NCBI GenBank assembly: GCA_045641505.1
Contig: JAZUHB010000085.1
Location: 1 to 13,616, forward strand
DNA length: 13,616 bases
Origin: JAZQNF01 sp045641505
Lineage (GTDB): Bacteria > Bacillota > Clostridia > Lachnospirales > Bianqueaceae
Direction: 5' to 3'
A program made the translations under genes and the position numbers. This document shows positions 1 through 7,634 of this stretch, piece after piece (position 1 is the first letter of the stretch; every line of letters begins with the position of its first letter). The notes below the pieces were generated by a model. It searched no databases, was not told the DNA's origin, and saw nothing but the letters and a program-made list of their open reading frames with translations.

Positions 1-1113
1 AGGAGTATCCTTGGAACCGAGGCCGTAGCGGCCGCCGATCACCTGGATGCCGGTGCGGCCGGTAGCGGCCAGCGCGGCGACGACGTCCAGATACAGGGGC
101 TCGCCGAGAGCGCCGGGCTCCTTGGTACGGTCCAGAACAGCGATGCTCTTGACGGTATCGGGGATAGCAGCCAGCAGCTTGTCAGCGCAGAAGGGACGGA
201 ACAGACGAACCTTGACCAGGCCGACCTTCTCGCCGTGAGCGTTCAGGTAGTCAATGACTTCCTCGGCCACGTCGTTGATGGAACCCATAGCCACGATGAC
301 GCGATCTGCATCGGGAGCACCGTAGTAGTTGAACAGCTTGTAGTCGGTGCCGAGCTTGGCGTTGACCTTGCCCATGTACTCCTCGACGATGCCGGGCACG
401 GCTTCGTAATAGGAGTTGGAGGCCTCACGGTGCTGGAAGAAGATGTCGCCGTTCTCGTGAGAACCGCGCATCACGGGGCGCTCAGGGTTGAGGGCGCGCT
501 TGCGGAACGCTTCGACCGCGTCCATGTCGACCATGTCCTTCAGATCGTCATAGTCCCAGACCTCGATCTTCTGGATCTCGTGAGAGGTCCGGAAGCCGTC
601 GAAGAAGTTGATGAAGGGGACGCGGCCCTTGATGGCGGCCAGATGGGCCACCGCGCCCAGATCCATGACTTCCTGGGGATTGGTCTCGGCCAGCATGGCG
701 AAACCGGTCTGACGGCAGGCGTAGACGTCGCTGTGGTCGCCGAAGATGTTCAGCGCGTGGGAGGCGACGCAGCGGGCAGATACATGGAACACGCAGGGCA
801 GCAGCTCGCCGGCGATCTTGTACATGTTGGGGATCATCAGAAGCAGACCCTGAGAGGCGGTGTAGGTGGTGGTCAGCGCACCGGCTGCCAGAGAACCGTG
901 CACGGTACCGGCCGCACCGGCTTCAGACTGCATTTCGATCACGTTCACCTTCGTACCGAAGATGTTTTTCTGGCCCTGAGCAGACCACTGGTCGACGTAG
1001 TCGGCCATGGGGCTGGACGGAGTGATGGGGTAGATGCCCGCCACTTCGGTAAACGCGTAGGAAACGTGCGCCGCGGCGTTGTTGCCGTCCATGGTTTTCA
1101 TTTTTCTTGCCAT
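1..1113 (-). CDS. nifJ: Pyruvate:ferredoxin (flavodoxin) oxidoreductase, N-terminal part
   Basis: This enzyme oxidatively decarboxylates pyruvate to acetyl-CoA and CO2 and reduces ferredoxin. It is cytoplasmic, uses thiamine diphosphate and Fe-S clusters, and is central to anaerobic energy metabolism. Only the first 371 codons are present; the family is usually near 1170-1200 residues, so about two thirds lie beyond the left edge. The start MARKMKTMDGNNAAAHVSYA leads into the pyrimidine-binding domain. YPITPSSPMA is at residues 28-37, then SEAGAAG at about 63-69, TASQGLLLMIPNMYKI at about 85-100, and a FRTSHE segment typical of the single-chain enzyme. The ATG at 1111-1113 is preceded by AGGAGA at 1121-1126. 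The gene has its own promoter. It appears richer in GGT, TCT and CGT codons than its GC-rich neighbours, which fits high expression. Confidence in the family is high. Confidence 0.96.
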   Translation of the reverse strand, partial: MARKMKTMDGNNAAAHVSYAFTEVAGIYPITPSSPMADYVDQWSAQGQKNIFGTKVNVIEMQSEAGAAGTVHGSLAAGALTTTYTASQGLLLMIPNMYKIAGELLPCVFHVSARCVASHALNIFGDHSDVYACRQTGFAMLAETNPQEVMDLGAVAHLAAIKGRVPFINFFDGFRTSHEIQKIEVWDYDDLKDMVDMDAVEAFRKRALNPERPVMRGSHENGDIFFQHREASNSYYEAVPGIVEEYMGKVNAKLGTDYKLFNYYGAPDADRVIVAMGSINDVAEEVIDYLNAHGEKVGLVKVRLFRPFCADKLLAAIPDTVKSIAVLDRTKEPGALGEPLYLDVVAALAATGRTGIQVIGGRYGLGSKDTP

Positions 1114-1140
1114 GAGATACTCTCCTTTTATTTGAAATAA

Positions 1141-1166
1141 ATGGTCAGCAAAATAAAAATTACCAT
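1141..1166. promoter_or_regulatory. Inverted repeat at the nifJ transcription start (possible operator or 5' hairpin)
   Basis: The arms ATGGTCA (1141-1147) and TTACCAT (1160-1166) are inverted and match at 6 of 7 positions, with 12 AT-rich bases between them. The element starts at the predicted +1 of nifJ. It could be an operator for an unidentified repressor or form a short stem-loop at the mRNA 5' end. It does not match a regulator motif I can name with confidence. Confidence 0.35.
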
Positions 1167-1171
1167 CAGTA

Positions 1172-1199
1172 ATTGTAGCATATTTTCGGGGCTTGTAAA
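1172..1199 (-). promoter_or_regulatory. Predicted sigma-A promoter of nifJ
   Basis: Read on the minus strand, a -35 box TTTACA (1194-1199) is followed after 16 bp by the -10 box TACAAT (1172-1177). A TG at 1179-1180 makes this an extended -10 (TGCTACAAT). The predicted start is near 1165, giving a leader of about 50 nt to the nifJ ATG. It lies in the AT-rich 107-bp gap between the glycosidase stop and nifJ, so nifJ probably has its own transcript. No terminator is visible after the glycosidase, so readthrough into nifJ is also possible. Confidence 0.7.
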
Positions 1200-1220
1200 G
1201 CCTTTGGCGGAAGATTGACC

Positions 1221-4200
1221 TCAGGATTTCTCCCGGATCCGCGCCTCCGTCCCGGCCCGGCGGACCGAACCGTCGGCCTGCAGGAGGTGCGCGCCCCGGA
1301 TCTCCGGCGAGCGCAGGAGGCCGAGCGGCTTCAGCTCATACTCATAGCCCCAGAGATCGCCGTCGGAGCGCCACGAGGTGGGACTCTGGTAGAAGCGGAC
1401 GCCGGGCAGATGATGGAGCTGCGCGAAGCCGTTCTGCCGGTTGCCGTAGAGCCGTACCGTGACACGGTGCTCGCCGCGGAGCTCCTCCGTCCCGACCGTG
1501 AGCCGGTAGGGCGAGAAGGCGATGAGGCCGGCGGGCTCGCCGTCCAGGAGCACCTCGCAGAGGGCGCCGCGGTAGCGCGGGACGCGGACCTCCAAGGGGC
1601 CGTCCGCCGTCACGCGGAGCTCGTAGTCCACGTTGCCGGTGTAATAGGGAAGGCCCTGGCGGGTGACGTCGCCGAAGCCGAGTTCCGTGACCTTCGGCCC
1701 GAGGACGCGGTCGGTGCCGCGGAGCCGCACGGAGAAATCGCCCAGCAGATAGAAGTATTCGAGGTTGGTGCGGACGCCGACCGGCACGGTGAGCTCGAGC
1801 TCGGAGCGGCCGGCGGGCAGCGCGGGCAGCGCGACCTTCTCGAGGCAGCGGTCGACGTACCAGCCGTTAGGTGCGGCCGGGACCTCCGCGCCGTTCAGCC
1901 GGATCCGCGTGTGCGCGGCGTCCTCGAGGGCAAGGCACAGCCCGTCCAGCGGGACCTCCGCGTCCAGCGGGAAGAAGAGCGTGAGGCTGTCCTTCGGCTC
2001 CTCGGGCGGCAGCGCGTAGGGCTGCACGACCTCCTTGCGGCGGAGCGGGATACCGAGCTCCGTCCGGGCCTGGTTGTCGAGCCGCAGGAGCTCCTCGACC
2101 GGCCGGCGCGGGCCGCCGTTCAGCTGCCATTCGGCTTCGTCGAGAAGGAGCGCGTTGGGTTCCGAAAGGGAAATCGGAACTGACCCAAAGCGGATTTCCT
2201 CTTCGCTTCGGAAAGATCGGGAAAGACTTTCCTCCGCGAAGAGGAAATCCGTGGCGGAAGAGGTTTCATGGTCCTCGGTCTTTTCCAGTTTCAGAAGCAG
2301 GCTGTCGTGGATGTGCCATTCGCGTTTGATCTCGGTGCGGCCGTTTTTGCGGACGGCCGGGAGGGGACGGATCTCGCCGGTCAGCGTGTCGTACTCGGTC
2401 ACGCGGTAGCTGCCGCGGAGCCGGACGCGGAGCTCCGGCGCGAGGTCCTTGTCATGCGATTCGGGATAGCGGCCGAGCGCCAGGAAGAGCCACTCGCAGT
2501 CCGCGTCGGCGCGGTGCTGGATCAGGATGTCCTTCGAGCGGATGCCCTCGGGGCGGAGCACCTCCGCGAAGCGCCAGGGCTCCAGGGCCTCCGGCAGCTC
2601 GCCGGGGTCGTCGCCCACGGCCGCCGCGCGCTCGTAGAGCTCGCAAAGCTCCGCGCTCCGGCCCTTCTCGGCGTCGAGGTATTCCGGGCAGGGGCCCTGG
2701 GTGAAGACCGCGCCGCCCGCGCGCGCAAAGGCGAGAAGGAGTGCCACGGTGGTCCGGCGCAGCGTGAGCACCCGCGGGATCACGACCGCCTTGTAGCGCA
2801 TCTGTCCGACCTGAAGGACGGCGCAGCCCTCCTCCTCGCGGACGGCGCAGGGGTCGGAGGTCAGGCAGGCCTCCTCCAGATAGTCGAAATCGAGCTGCGA
2901 AAGGAGCAGCGTCTCCGCGGTCCCGGCGAAGCGCCGGTCCATCCGCTCCCGCTTCTCCCAGGTCCGGTCGTTGGGGCCGGAGATCAGCCAATAGCTTTCA
3001 ATCGGGTGGATCATCGCCACCTCGCAGAGGGCCCGCCCCCGGGTGAGGGCGGTGTTCACGCGGGCGAAATGGTCCTCGATCAGCGAGAACTTCGCGTACC
3101 AGGGGCTCTGGTGCCCGATGCAGGCGGGGTAGTCGCGCTTCGCCTCGCCCCGCATGCTCATCCAGGTCAGATGGGGAACGCGGAGCGTCACGCCCAGCGC
3201 CGCCTGCCAGTCGCCCTGCAGCTTGTAGCCGCGGAAATCGTAATCCCAGCCGGTGACGCCGTAGAGCTCGGAGAGCATGCCCTCGCGGCCCAGCTGCCGC
3301 ACGCGGGACTGGGTCTGCTTCGCGGTGTTGAACTGGTGCTCGTCGCGCAGATTGTCGATGCCGGGGATGCCGAAGGCGCCGTAGCAGCGCATCGCGCTTC
3401 CCACCGCGCCGGTCTGCGAGCGGAGGGTGTCCTCGTCCATCACGTGGCCGGTCAGCTTCAGCCCGTGCTCCTCGCACCAGCGGCCGATCTGACTTGCGTA
3501 GCATTCGACGAAGCGGTCGGTGACCAGGTTCTGGAACTGCCAGCGGACCGCGGGAAGCTCCCCATCCGCCCGCTCCCAGAAGAGCTCGGGCAGCGCGTCC
3601 AGAAGCTCCCGGCCGTAGCGCTCGCGGAAGAGCTCCGGCAGCTTCTCCGTCCAGGGCAGGACCGCGTCCGCCCCCTCCTCCGCCGCGAAGGGAAGGACCT
3701 CCTTCGGGCAGAACTGGGGCTCGTCGGTGAAGATCGAGGGGATCACGCCGCCGAAGGAGGCGCCGACCTCGCGGGCGTAGGCCTCGTGGGTGATATCGAG
3801 AAAGAGCCGGATCGCGTCCGGGTTCAGCGTGTCGACGTAGGCATGGTCGTTGAACCAGGGATCGTCGGTGGAGTGCTCCAGATAGGCGTACCAGCGGGTC
3901 GCGCCGGGGGCCGCGGGGGCGTCCTCCGCCGTGCGCTTCCAGGAGAGCAGGTCGCCCGCCCCGTCCCGCAGGACGTCGTAGACCGCGAGCAGCTCGCCGT
4001 TCTCGTGGCGCATCGGATTCTGGCCGCGGCCGGGCTCGGAGCCCTTCGCGCGGTTCGGACGGTCGGGCGCGTAGGGGACGGAGGTAAAGAGCAGCATCCG
4101 CCGCGCGAACTCCGGATGGTCGGCGGTCACACGGCCGCCCGCGCTGCCGGAGGGCCAGCGGTCCTCATCGTAGAGGTAGGCCTTCATGCCGCGCTTCTCC

Positions 4201-4448
4201 GCCTCCGCCACGCAGAAACGGACCGCGTCCATGAACGCGGGCGAAAGATACGGGTCCTGAAGACCGGTGCGGACGTGCATGTGGAAGCCGCCCTGTCCCA
4301 TCTCCTGAAAGAAGCCGATCTGCTCCGCGAGGACCTCGCGGTCCAGCTTCCCGTTCCAGGCCCAGAAGGGCGCGCCGCGGTATTCGGACGTGGGGTTCCG
4401 GAAGAGCTCCGGCTCGAGCGCCGTTTCCTGATTTTTCGGATACAGCAT
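1221..4448 (-). CDS. GH106-like glycoside hydrolase (alpha-L-rhamnosidase-related)
   Basis: This is a 1075-residue protein without a signal peptide or membrane segment, so probably cytoplasmic. The N-terminal half resembles the TIM-barrel of the large alpha-L-rhamnosidase-like family (GH106 and relatives). Motifs are EYRGAPFWAWNG at 22-33, GGFHMHVRTGL at 53-63, YLYDEDRWPSGSAGG at 91-105, IFTDEP at 239-244, LTGHVMDED at 332-340 and SELYG at 393-397. E243 and E394 are acidic residues in conserved-looking motifs and are candidate catalytic groups (inference). The C-terminal 300 or so residues look like beta-sandwich modules. The ATG at 4446-4448 is chosen because AGGAGG (4454-4459) sits 5 nt upstream; the longer reading frame back to 4586 would cross the terminator and the end of galT. 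The substrate is unknown: rhamnosides are likely by family, but subfamilies vary. It lies downstream of galT, past a terminator. The 2191-2251 stem-loop interrupts the codon and GC pattern near residues 733-753. Confidence 0.85.
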   Translation of the reverse strand: MLYPKNQETALEPELFRNPTSEYRGAPFWAWNGKLDREVLAEQIGFFQEMGQGGFHMHVRTGLQDPYLSPAFMDAVRFCVAEAEKRGMKAYLYDEDRWPSGSAGGRVTADHPEFARRMLLFTSVPYAPDRPNRAKGSEPGRGQNPMRHENGELLAVYDVLRDGAGDLLSWKRTAEDAPAAPGATRWYAYLEHSTDDPWFNDHAYVDTLNPDAIRLFLDITHEAYAREVGASFGGVIPSIFTDEPQFCPKEVLPFAAEEGADAVLPWTEKLPELFRERYGRELLDALPELFWERADGELPAVRWQFQNLVTDRFVECYASQIGRWCEEHGLKLTGHVMDEDTLRSQTGAVGSAMRCYGAFGIPGIDNLRDEHQFNTAKQTQSRVRQLGREGMLSELYGVTGWDYDFRGYKLQGDWQAALGVTLRVPHLTWMSMRGEAKRDYPACIGHQSPWYAKFSLIEDHFARVNTALTRGRALCEVAMIHPIESYWLISGPNDRTWEKRERMDRRFAGTAETLLLSQLDFDYLEEACLTSDPCAVREEEGCAVLQVGQMRYKAVVIPRVLTLRRTTVALLLAFARAGGAVFTQGPCPEYLDAEKGRSAELCELYERAAAVGDDPGELPEALEPWRFAEVLRPEGIRSKDILIQHRADADCEWLFLALGRYPESHDKDLAPELRVRLRGSYRVTEYDTLTGEIRPLPAVRKNGRTEIKREWHIHDSLLLKLEKTEDHETSSATDFLFAEESLSRSFRSEEEIRFGSVPISLSEPNALLLDEAEWQLNGGPRRPVEELLRLDNQARTELGIPLRRKEVVQPYALPPEEPKDSLTLFFPLDAEVPLDGLCLALEDAAHTRIRLNGAEVPAAPNGWYVDRCLEKVALPALPAGRSELELTVPVGVRTNLEYFYLLGDFSVRLRGTDRVLGPKVTELGFGDVTRQGLPYYTGNVDYELRVTADGPLEVRVPRYRGALCEVLLDGEPAGLIAFSPYRLTVGTEELRGEHRVTVRLYGNRQNGFAQLHHLPGVRFYQSPTSWRSDGDLWGYEYELKPLGLLRSPEIRGAHLLQADGSVRRAGTEARIREKS
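2191..2251. repeat. 61-bp inverted repeat (stem-loop) inside the glycosidase gene
   Basis: A perfect 16-bp arm, CGGATTTCCTCTTCGC at 2191-2206, is inverted at 2236-2251. A second, inner 6-bp stem is GGAAAG (2210-2215) with CTTTCC (2227-2232), around an 11-nt loop. The element is 32 of 61 G+C, visibly lower than the flanking coding sequence. It encodes about residues 733-753 of the glycosidase, a charged segment (TDFLFAEES to RSEEEIR) at a likely domain boundary. The reading frame is intact. It may be a structured mRNA segment or the remnant of a small palindromic insertion. Confidence 0.8.
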
Positions 4449-4460
4449 GGGATCCTCCTG

Positions 4461-4491
4461 TAAAAAAGGGACAGCTCGTTCCTGTCCCTTT
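4461..4491 (-). terminator. Intrinsic terminator after galT, abutting the glycosidase RBS
   Basis: On the minus strand the perfect stem AAAGGGACAG / CTGTCCCTTT (10 bp, 7-nt loop GAACGAG) runs directly into T6. It starts 7 bases beyond the galT stop codon. The glycosidase Shine-Dalgarno AGGAGG begins only about 3 nt after the T run, which leaves no room for a promoter between terminator and gene. The terminator therefore closes the mtnN-to-galT operon and probably attenuates the glycosidase. Confidence 0.9.
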
Positions 4492-4498
4492 GGATTGA

Positions 4499-6100
4499 TT
4501 ATTGGATTTTGCGCAGGCCGCACTCGGCGAGATAACGCGCCTCGGTCGCCGCGCCCGTTCCGTCCGCCTTGAAGACGCCGCAGCACTCGAGCACGCGGGA
4601 AAAGATCGTGCCGACCTCGTCCCGGAGAAGCTCCTCCGCGGCGGCGCGCTCCATCTTCGTGCCGTGCTCCGCGAGCAGCGTGTCGATCCAGGGATGATGC
4701 TTTTCGAGGGAGGCGCGCTCCGCGTCGCTCATCGCGGCCTCGGTGCGCTCACCGCAGAGCAGCTCCGCAATCAGGCTCATTTCCGCGCGCAGACGGCCGG
4801 GCAGCACGGCGAGACCCATCACCTCGATGAGGCCGATGTTCTCCTTCTTGATGTGGAAGAGCTCGGGCGCGGGGTGGAAGAGTCCGTCGGGGCGCTCGGG
4901 CGTCGTGATGTTGCAGCGGAGCACCACGTCCAGCTCGTAGAGGCCCTCCGCGTTCCGGCGGGCGATGGGCGTCACGGTGTTGTGGGGCACGGTCTTGCCG
5001 TTTTCCTCACTCCGCGCGACGATGCCGGCCTCGGGGGCGGAGAAGCCCTGCCAGACGGTGAACAGCCGGTCCGCGGCGCGGCAGACCTCCTCGCGGTCCG
5101 CTCCGGCGAGCCGGTAGGTGGTGAGGGGCCAGTTCACGCGCTTGACGGAAACCTCGGGGAACTCCGGCAGGCGGTACTCGGCCAGTGACTGCGCTTCCTC
5201 CATCGGGAAGCGGTGGCGGCCGCCCTGATAGTGCTCATGATAGAGGATCGAGCCGCCGACCACGGGCAGACCCGCGTTCGAGCCCAGGAAGTAGTGCGGG
5301 AAACGGTCCACGAAGTCGAAGAGCCGGCGGAAGGTGACGCCGTTCACCAGCATCGGCACGTGGGCGCCCTTCAGGACGATGCAGTGCTCGTTGTAGTAGA
5401 CGTAGGGGGAATACTGCATGAACCACTCCTCGCCCTGCAGGGTGAGGGGAAGCTGCCGCAGGTTCTGGCGCGCGGGGTGATTGAAACGGCCGGCGTAGCC
5501 CACGTTCTCGGGGCAGAGCAGGCACTTCGGGTAGGCGGCGCTCTTCACGGTCGCAAGCCGCGCCACCTCGCGGGGATCCTTCTCGGGCTTCGAGAGGTTC
5601 ACGGTGATCTCCAGGCTGCCGTAGGGCGTGCCCGTGCGCCAGTAGAGATTCTTCGCGATGCGCTCGGTCATGATGTAGTGATTCGCGCGGCTGAGGCGGT
5701 AGAAATAGTCGGTGCCCGCTTCCCCGCCGGCCTTCTCCGCTTCCGCGAAGGCACGCAGGAACTCGGAGGGACGCGCGGTCAGGCCGCCCATGATGCGGGC
5801 GTCCAGAAGATCGCGCCAGGTGGTCAGGTTCTCGGGGATCAGGCCCTTTTCAGCCGCGTAGTCGAGGATCTTCGAAAGGATGGGCTCGGGGGTCAGGGAC
5901 TCCGCCGGGCAAAGCGCGCGGGCCGCCGCGAAGGCCGCCTCACAGGGAAGGCCCCGCCCGACGGTCTCGGGATAGGGCTCCTCCACGGCGAGGAGGTCGA
6001 GCAGGCGGTTCCGCTCATAAAAACTGTCTTCTTCTTGGATCAGTTCCCGGTCCAGGGCATAGCAAAGCAGTTCCTCGATCAGAAAACGAATATCGTCCAT
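4499..6100 (-). CDS. galT: UDP-glucose--hexose-1-phosphate uridylyltransferase (class II GalT)
   Basis: GalT exchanges UMP between UDP-glucose and galactose-1-phosphate in the Leloir pathway of galactose catabolism, in the cytoplasm. The protein has 533 residues, the size of the longer class II form found in Firmicutes rather than the roughly 350-residue class I enzyme. The active-site HxH lies in HEHYQGGRH at 288-296 (H288 and H290); CLLCPEN at 193-199 and the NITTPERPDGLFHPAPELFHIKKENIGLIEVMGLAVLPGRL stretch region (about 397-437) are typical. The ATG at 6100 follows the murG stop by 2 bp with only a weak GGA-type ribosome binding site, so translation is probably coupled to murG. galK and galE are not in the window. 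A terminator follows the stop codon. Confidence 0.95.
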   Translation of the reverse strand: MDDIRFLIEELLCYALDRELIQEEDSFYERNRLLDLLAVEEPYPETVGRGLPCEAAFAAARALCPAESLTPEPILSKILDYAAEKGLIPENLTTWRDLLDARIMGGLTARPSEFLRAFAEAEKAGGEAGTDYFYRLSRANHYIMTERIAKNLYWRTGTPYGSLEITVNLSKPEKDPREVARLATVKSAAYPKCLLCPENVGYAGRFNHPARQNLRQLPLTLQGEEWFMQYSPYVYYNEHCIVLKGAHVPMLVNGVTFRRLFDFVDRFPHYFLGSNAGLPVVGGSILYHEHYQGGRHRFPMEEAQSLAEYRLPEFPEVSVKRVNWPLTTYRLAGADREEVCRAADRLFTVWQGFSAPEAGIVARSEENGKTVPHNTVTPIARRNAEGLYELDVVLRCNITTPERPDGLFHPAPELFHIKKENIGLIEVMGLAVLPGRLRAEMSLIAELLCGERTEAAMSDAERASLEKHHPWIDTLLAEHGTKMERAAAEELLRDEVGTIFSRVLECCGVFKADGTGAATEARYLAECGLRKIQ

Positions 6101-6102
6101 GT

Positions 6103-7188
6103 TTATTTCCGTCCGTATGCTTCGATAGTATCCAATATGACCTTCTTGACGGCCTCGGTGCCGTCCTGCGCGGTGCTTTCACGCATCGCGGCGACGTATT
6201 TCTCCCGGTCGGCGAGAAGCGCGTCTACCTCCGCGGCGAGGCATTCGGGCGTGAGCTCGTCCTGCGGCAGGAGCTTGCTGTAGCCCTTCCGGTCGAAGGA
6301 GCCGGCGTTCAGCACCTGGTCGCCCCGGCTGCCCGAGGACGCCGGCAGAGGAATCAGCACGGCGGGGATGCAGAGGAGCAGGATCTCCGCCAGCGCATTC
6401 GCGCCCGCCCGGCTGATCATGCCGTCGGCCATCGCGTAGAGGTGCGGGAGCTCCTCGCTCGCGTACTCCAGCTGGAAGTAGCCCTTGCGGCCCTCGAGCG
6501 ACTCGTCCTTGAAGCCGCGGCCGCAGAGGTGCATGATCTGGACCCTGCCCTCCCAGAGGGGAAGCGCCGCGCGCACGGCCTCGTTGACCGCCGCCGCGCC
6601 CTGGCTGCCGCCCATCACGAGGATCACCGGAAGCTCGGGCGTAAAGCCCGCGATGCGAAGCCCCTCCTCCCGGCTGCCCCCCGTGAGCTCCTTCCGGAGC
6701 GGGGTGCCGGTGTAGACCGCCTTGCCCTCGGGCAGATAGGCGAGGGTCTCCTCGAAGTTCGTGCAGATCACCTTCGACAGCGGCGTGCAGAGCTTGTTCG
6801 CGAGGCCCGGCGTGAAATCGCACTCATGCAGGATCACCGGGATCCGGCGGACCCAGGCGGCAAGCGCCACCGGGAAGCTGACGAAGCCGCCCTTGGCGAA
6901 GACCGCGCAGGGCTTAAGCTTCCGCAGATGCCTGAGCGCCTGCAGGAAGCCCCAGAAGTTCACGAAGGGCATGCCGAAGTTTTCGAGCGTGAAATAGCGC
7001 TGGAAGCGCGCCGCGCGCACGCAGTAGTACGGAAGCCCCGCGCCCTCGGCGAGCCGGCGCTCCATGTCGTTGGGCTGGCCCATGTAGCGGACGTCGAGGC
7101 CCGCCTCGCGGAGCGGCTCGATCAGCGCCAGGTTCGGCGTCACGTGTCCGGCGGAGCCGCCGCCGGTGAGAATGATGATGTTCGACAT
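6103..7188 (-). CDS. murG: UDP-GlcNAc--undecaprenyl-PP-MurNAc-pentapeptide GlcNAc transferase
   Basis: MurG adds GlcNAc to lipid I to make lipid II at the cytoplasmic face of the membrane, the last intracellular step of peptidoglycan precursor synthesis. The protein has 361 residues and a GT-B fold. It shows GGGSAGH at 9-15 (donor/acceptor glycine-rich loop), HECDFTPGLANK at 121-132, GGSQGA at 193-198, ISRAGANALAE at 258-268 and RGDQVLNA at 288-295. HECD replaces the HEQN of enterobacterial MurG, a variant also known in Bacillota. The ATG is preceded by GGAGGA (7194-7199) and lies 1 bp after the hit stop codon, and galT follows after 2 bp. It sits outside a dcw cell-division cluster, so a second murG elsewhere in the genome is possible. 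Confidence 0.92.
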   Translation of the reverse strand: MSNIIILTGGGSAGHVTPNLALIEPLREAGLDVRYMGQPNDMERRLAEGAGLPYYCVRAARFQRYFTLENFGMPFVNFWGFLQALRHLRKLKPCAVFAKGGFVSFPVALAAWVRRIPVILHECDFTPGLANKLCTPLSKVICTNFEETLAYLPEGKAVYTGTPLRKELTGGSREEGLRIAGFTPELPVILVMGGSQGAAAVNEAVRAALPLWEGRVQIMHLCGRGFKDESLEGRKGYFQLEYASEELPHLYAMADGMISRAGANALAEILLLCIPAVLIPLPASSGSRGDQVLNAGSFDRKGYSKLLPQDELTPECLAAEVDALLADREKYVAAMRESTAQDGTEAVKKVILDTIEAYGRK

Positions 7189-7189
7189 G

Positions 7190-7612
7190 TCAGTCCTCCG
7201 CCTTCATCCGTGCGGAGAGCTTCGCGAGCATCTCCTCCTTCTGCTCCGCGCCGACCTCGACGGGCGTCCAGACGGGCAGGCAGCCCACGCCCTCGAAGCG
7301 CGGGATCACGTGGAGATGGAAGTGCATCACGGTCTGGCCGGCAGCCGCGCCGTTGTTCTGGATCAGGTTGAGGCCGTCGCAGCCGAGCTCCTCCTTCATC
7401 GCGAAGGCAAGCTTCTGCGCGAGGGCCATCGCCTTCTGCGCCTTGTCGGCGGGAAGCTCGAAGAGGTCCTTCGCGTGCTGCTTCGGAATGATCAAGGTAT
7501 GGCCGGGACTCGCGGGGGACGCGTCGAAGATCGCCCGGAAGTCCTCGTCCTCGTAGACCGTCGCGGTGGGGATTACGCCGTTCGCCAGCAGGCAGAAAAT
7601 GCAGTTATCCAT
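7190..7612 (-). CDS. hit: HIT-family nucleotide hydrolase/transferase
   Basis: This is a 140-residue histidine-triad protein, probably a cytoplasmic dimer that hydrolyses nucleoside phosphoramidates or AMP conjugates; the physiological substrate is not shown by the sequence. The triad is H97-F-H99-L-H101 in GQTVMHFHLHVIPR, with the usual NNG motif upstream (86-88). The N-terminal CIFC (C4, C7) is the typical zinc-type pair of the HinT/Hit branch. The GHTLIIPKQH segment is at 37-46. GGGAGG-type binding sequence (7618-7623) lies 5 nt before the ATG. rsmI lies 22 bp upstream, and murG starts 1 bp after the stop. Confidence 0.95.
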   Translation of the reverse strand: MDNCIFCLLANGVIPTATVYEDEDFRAIFDASPASPGHTLIIPKQHAKDLFELPADKAQKAMALAQKLAFAMKEELGCDGLNLIQNNGAAAGQTVMHFHLHVIPRFEGVGCLPVWTPVEVGAEQKEEMLAKLSARMKAED

Positions 7613-7634
7613 GAAAACCTCCCAAAGAGTTTTT

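Noticed and set aside
235..1140. 301-codon plus-strand open frame opposite nifJ
   Set aside because: The opposite strand encodes an unmistakable NifJ N-terminus with promoter and ribosome binding site.
1185..1210. Terminator after the glycosidase (GGCTT-TAC-AAGCC)
   Set aside because: The stem is 5 bp with no following T run, and it coincides with the nifJ -35 box.
2268..4463. 731-codon open frame on the plus strand opposite the glycosidase
   Set aside because: It mirrors the codon pattern of the GC-rich minus-strand gene, has no recognisable family and no ribosome binding site, while the minus frame has clear family motifs.
4449..4586. Longer glycosidase start at 4586
   Set aside because: It would translate through the terminator and the end of galT. 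The ATG at 4448 has an ideal AGGAGG, and conserved residues start soon after.
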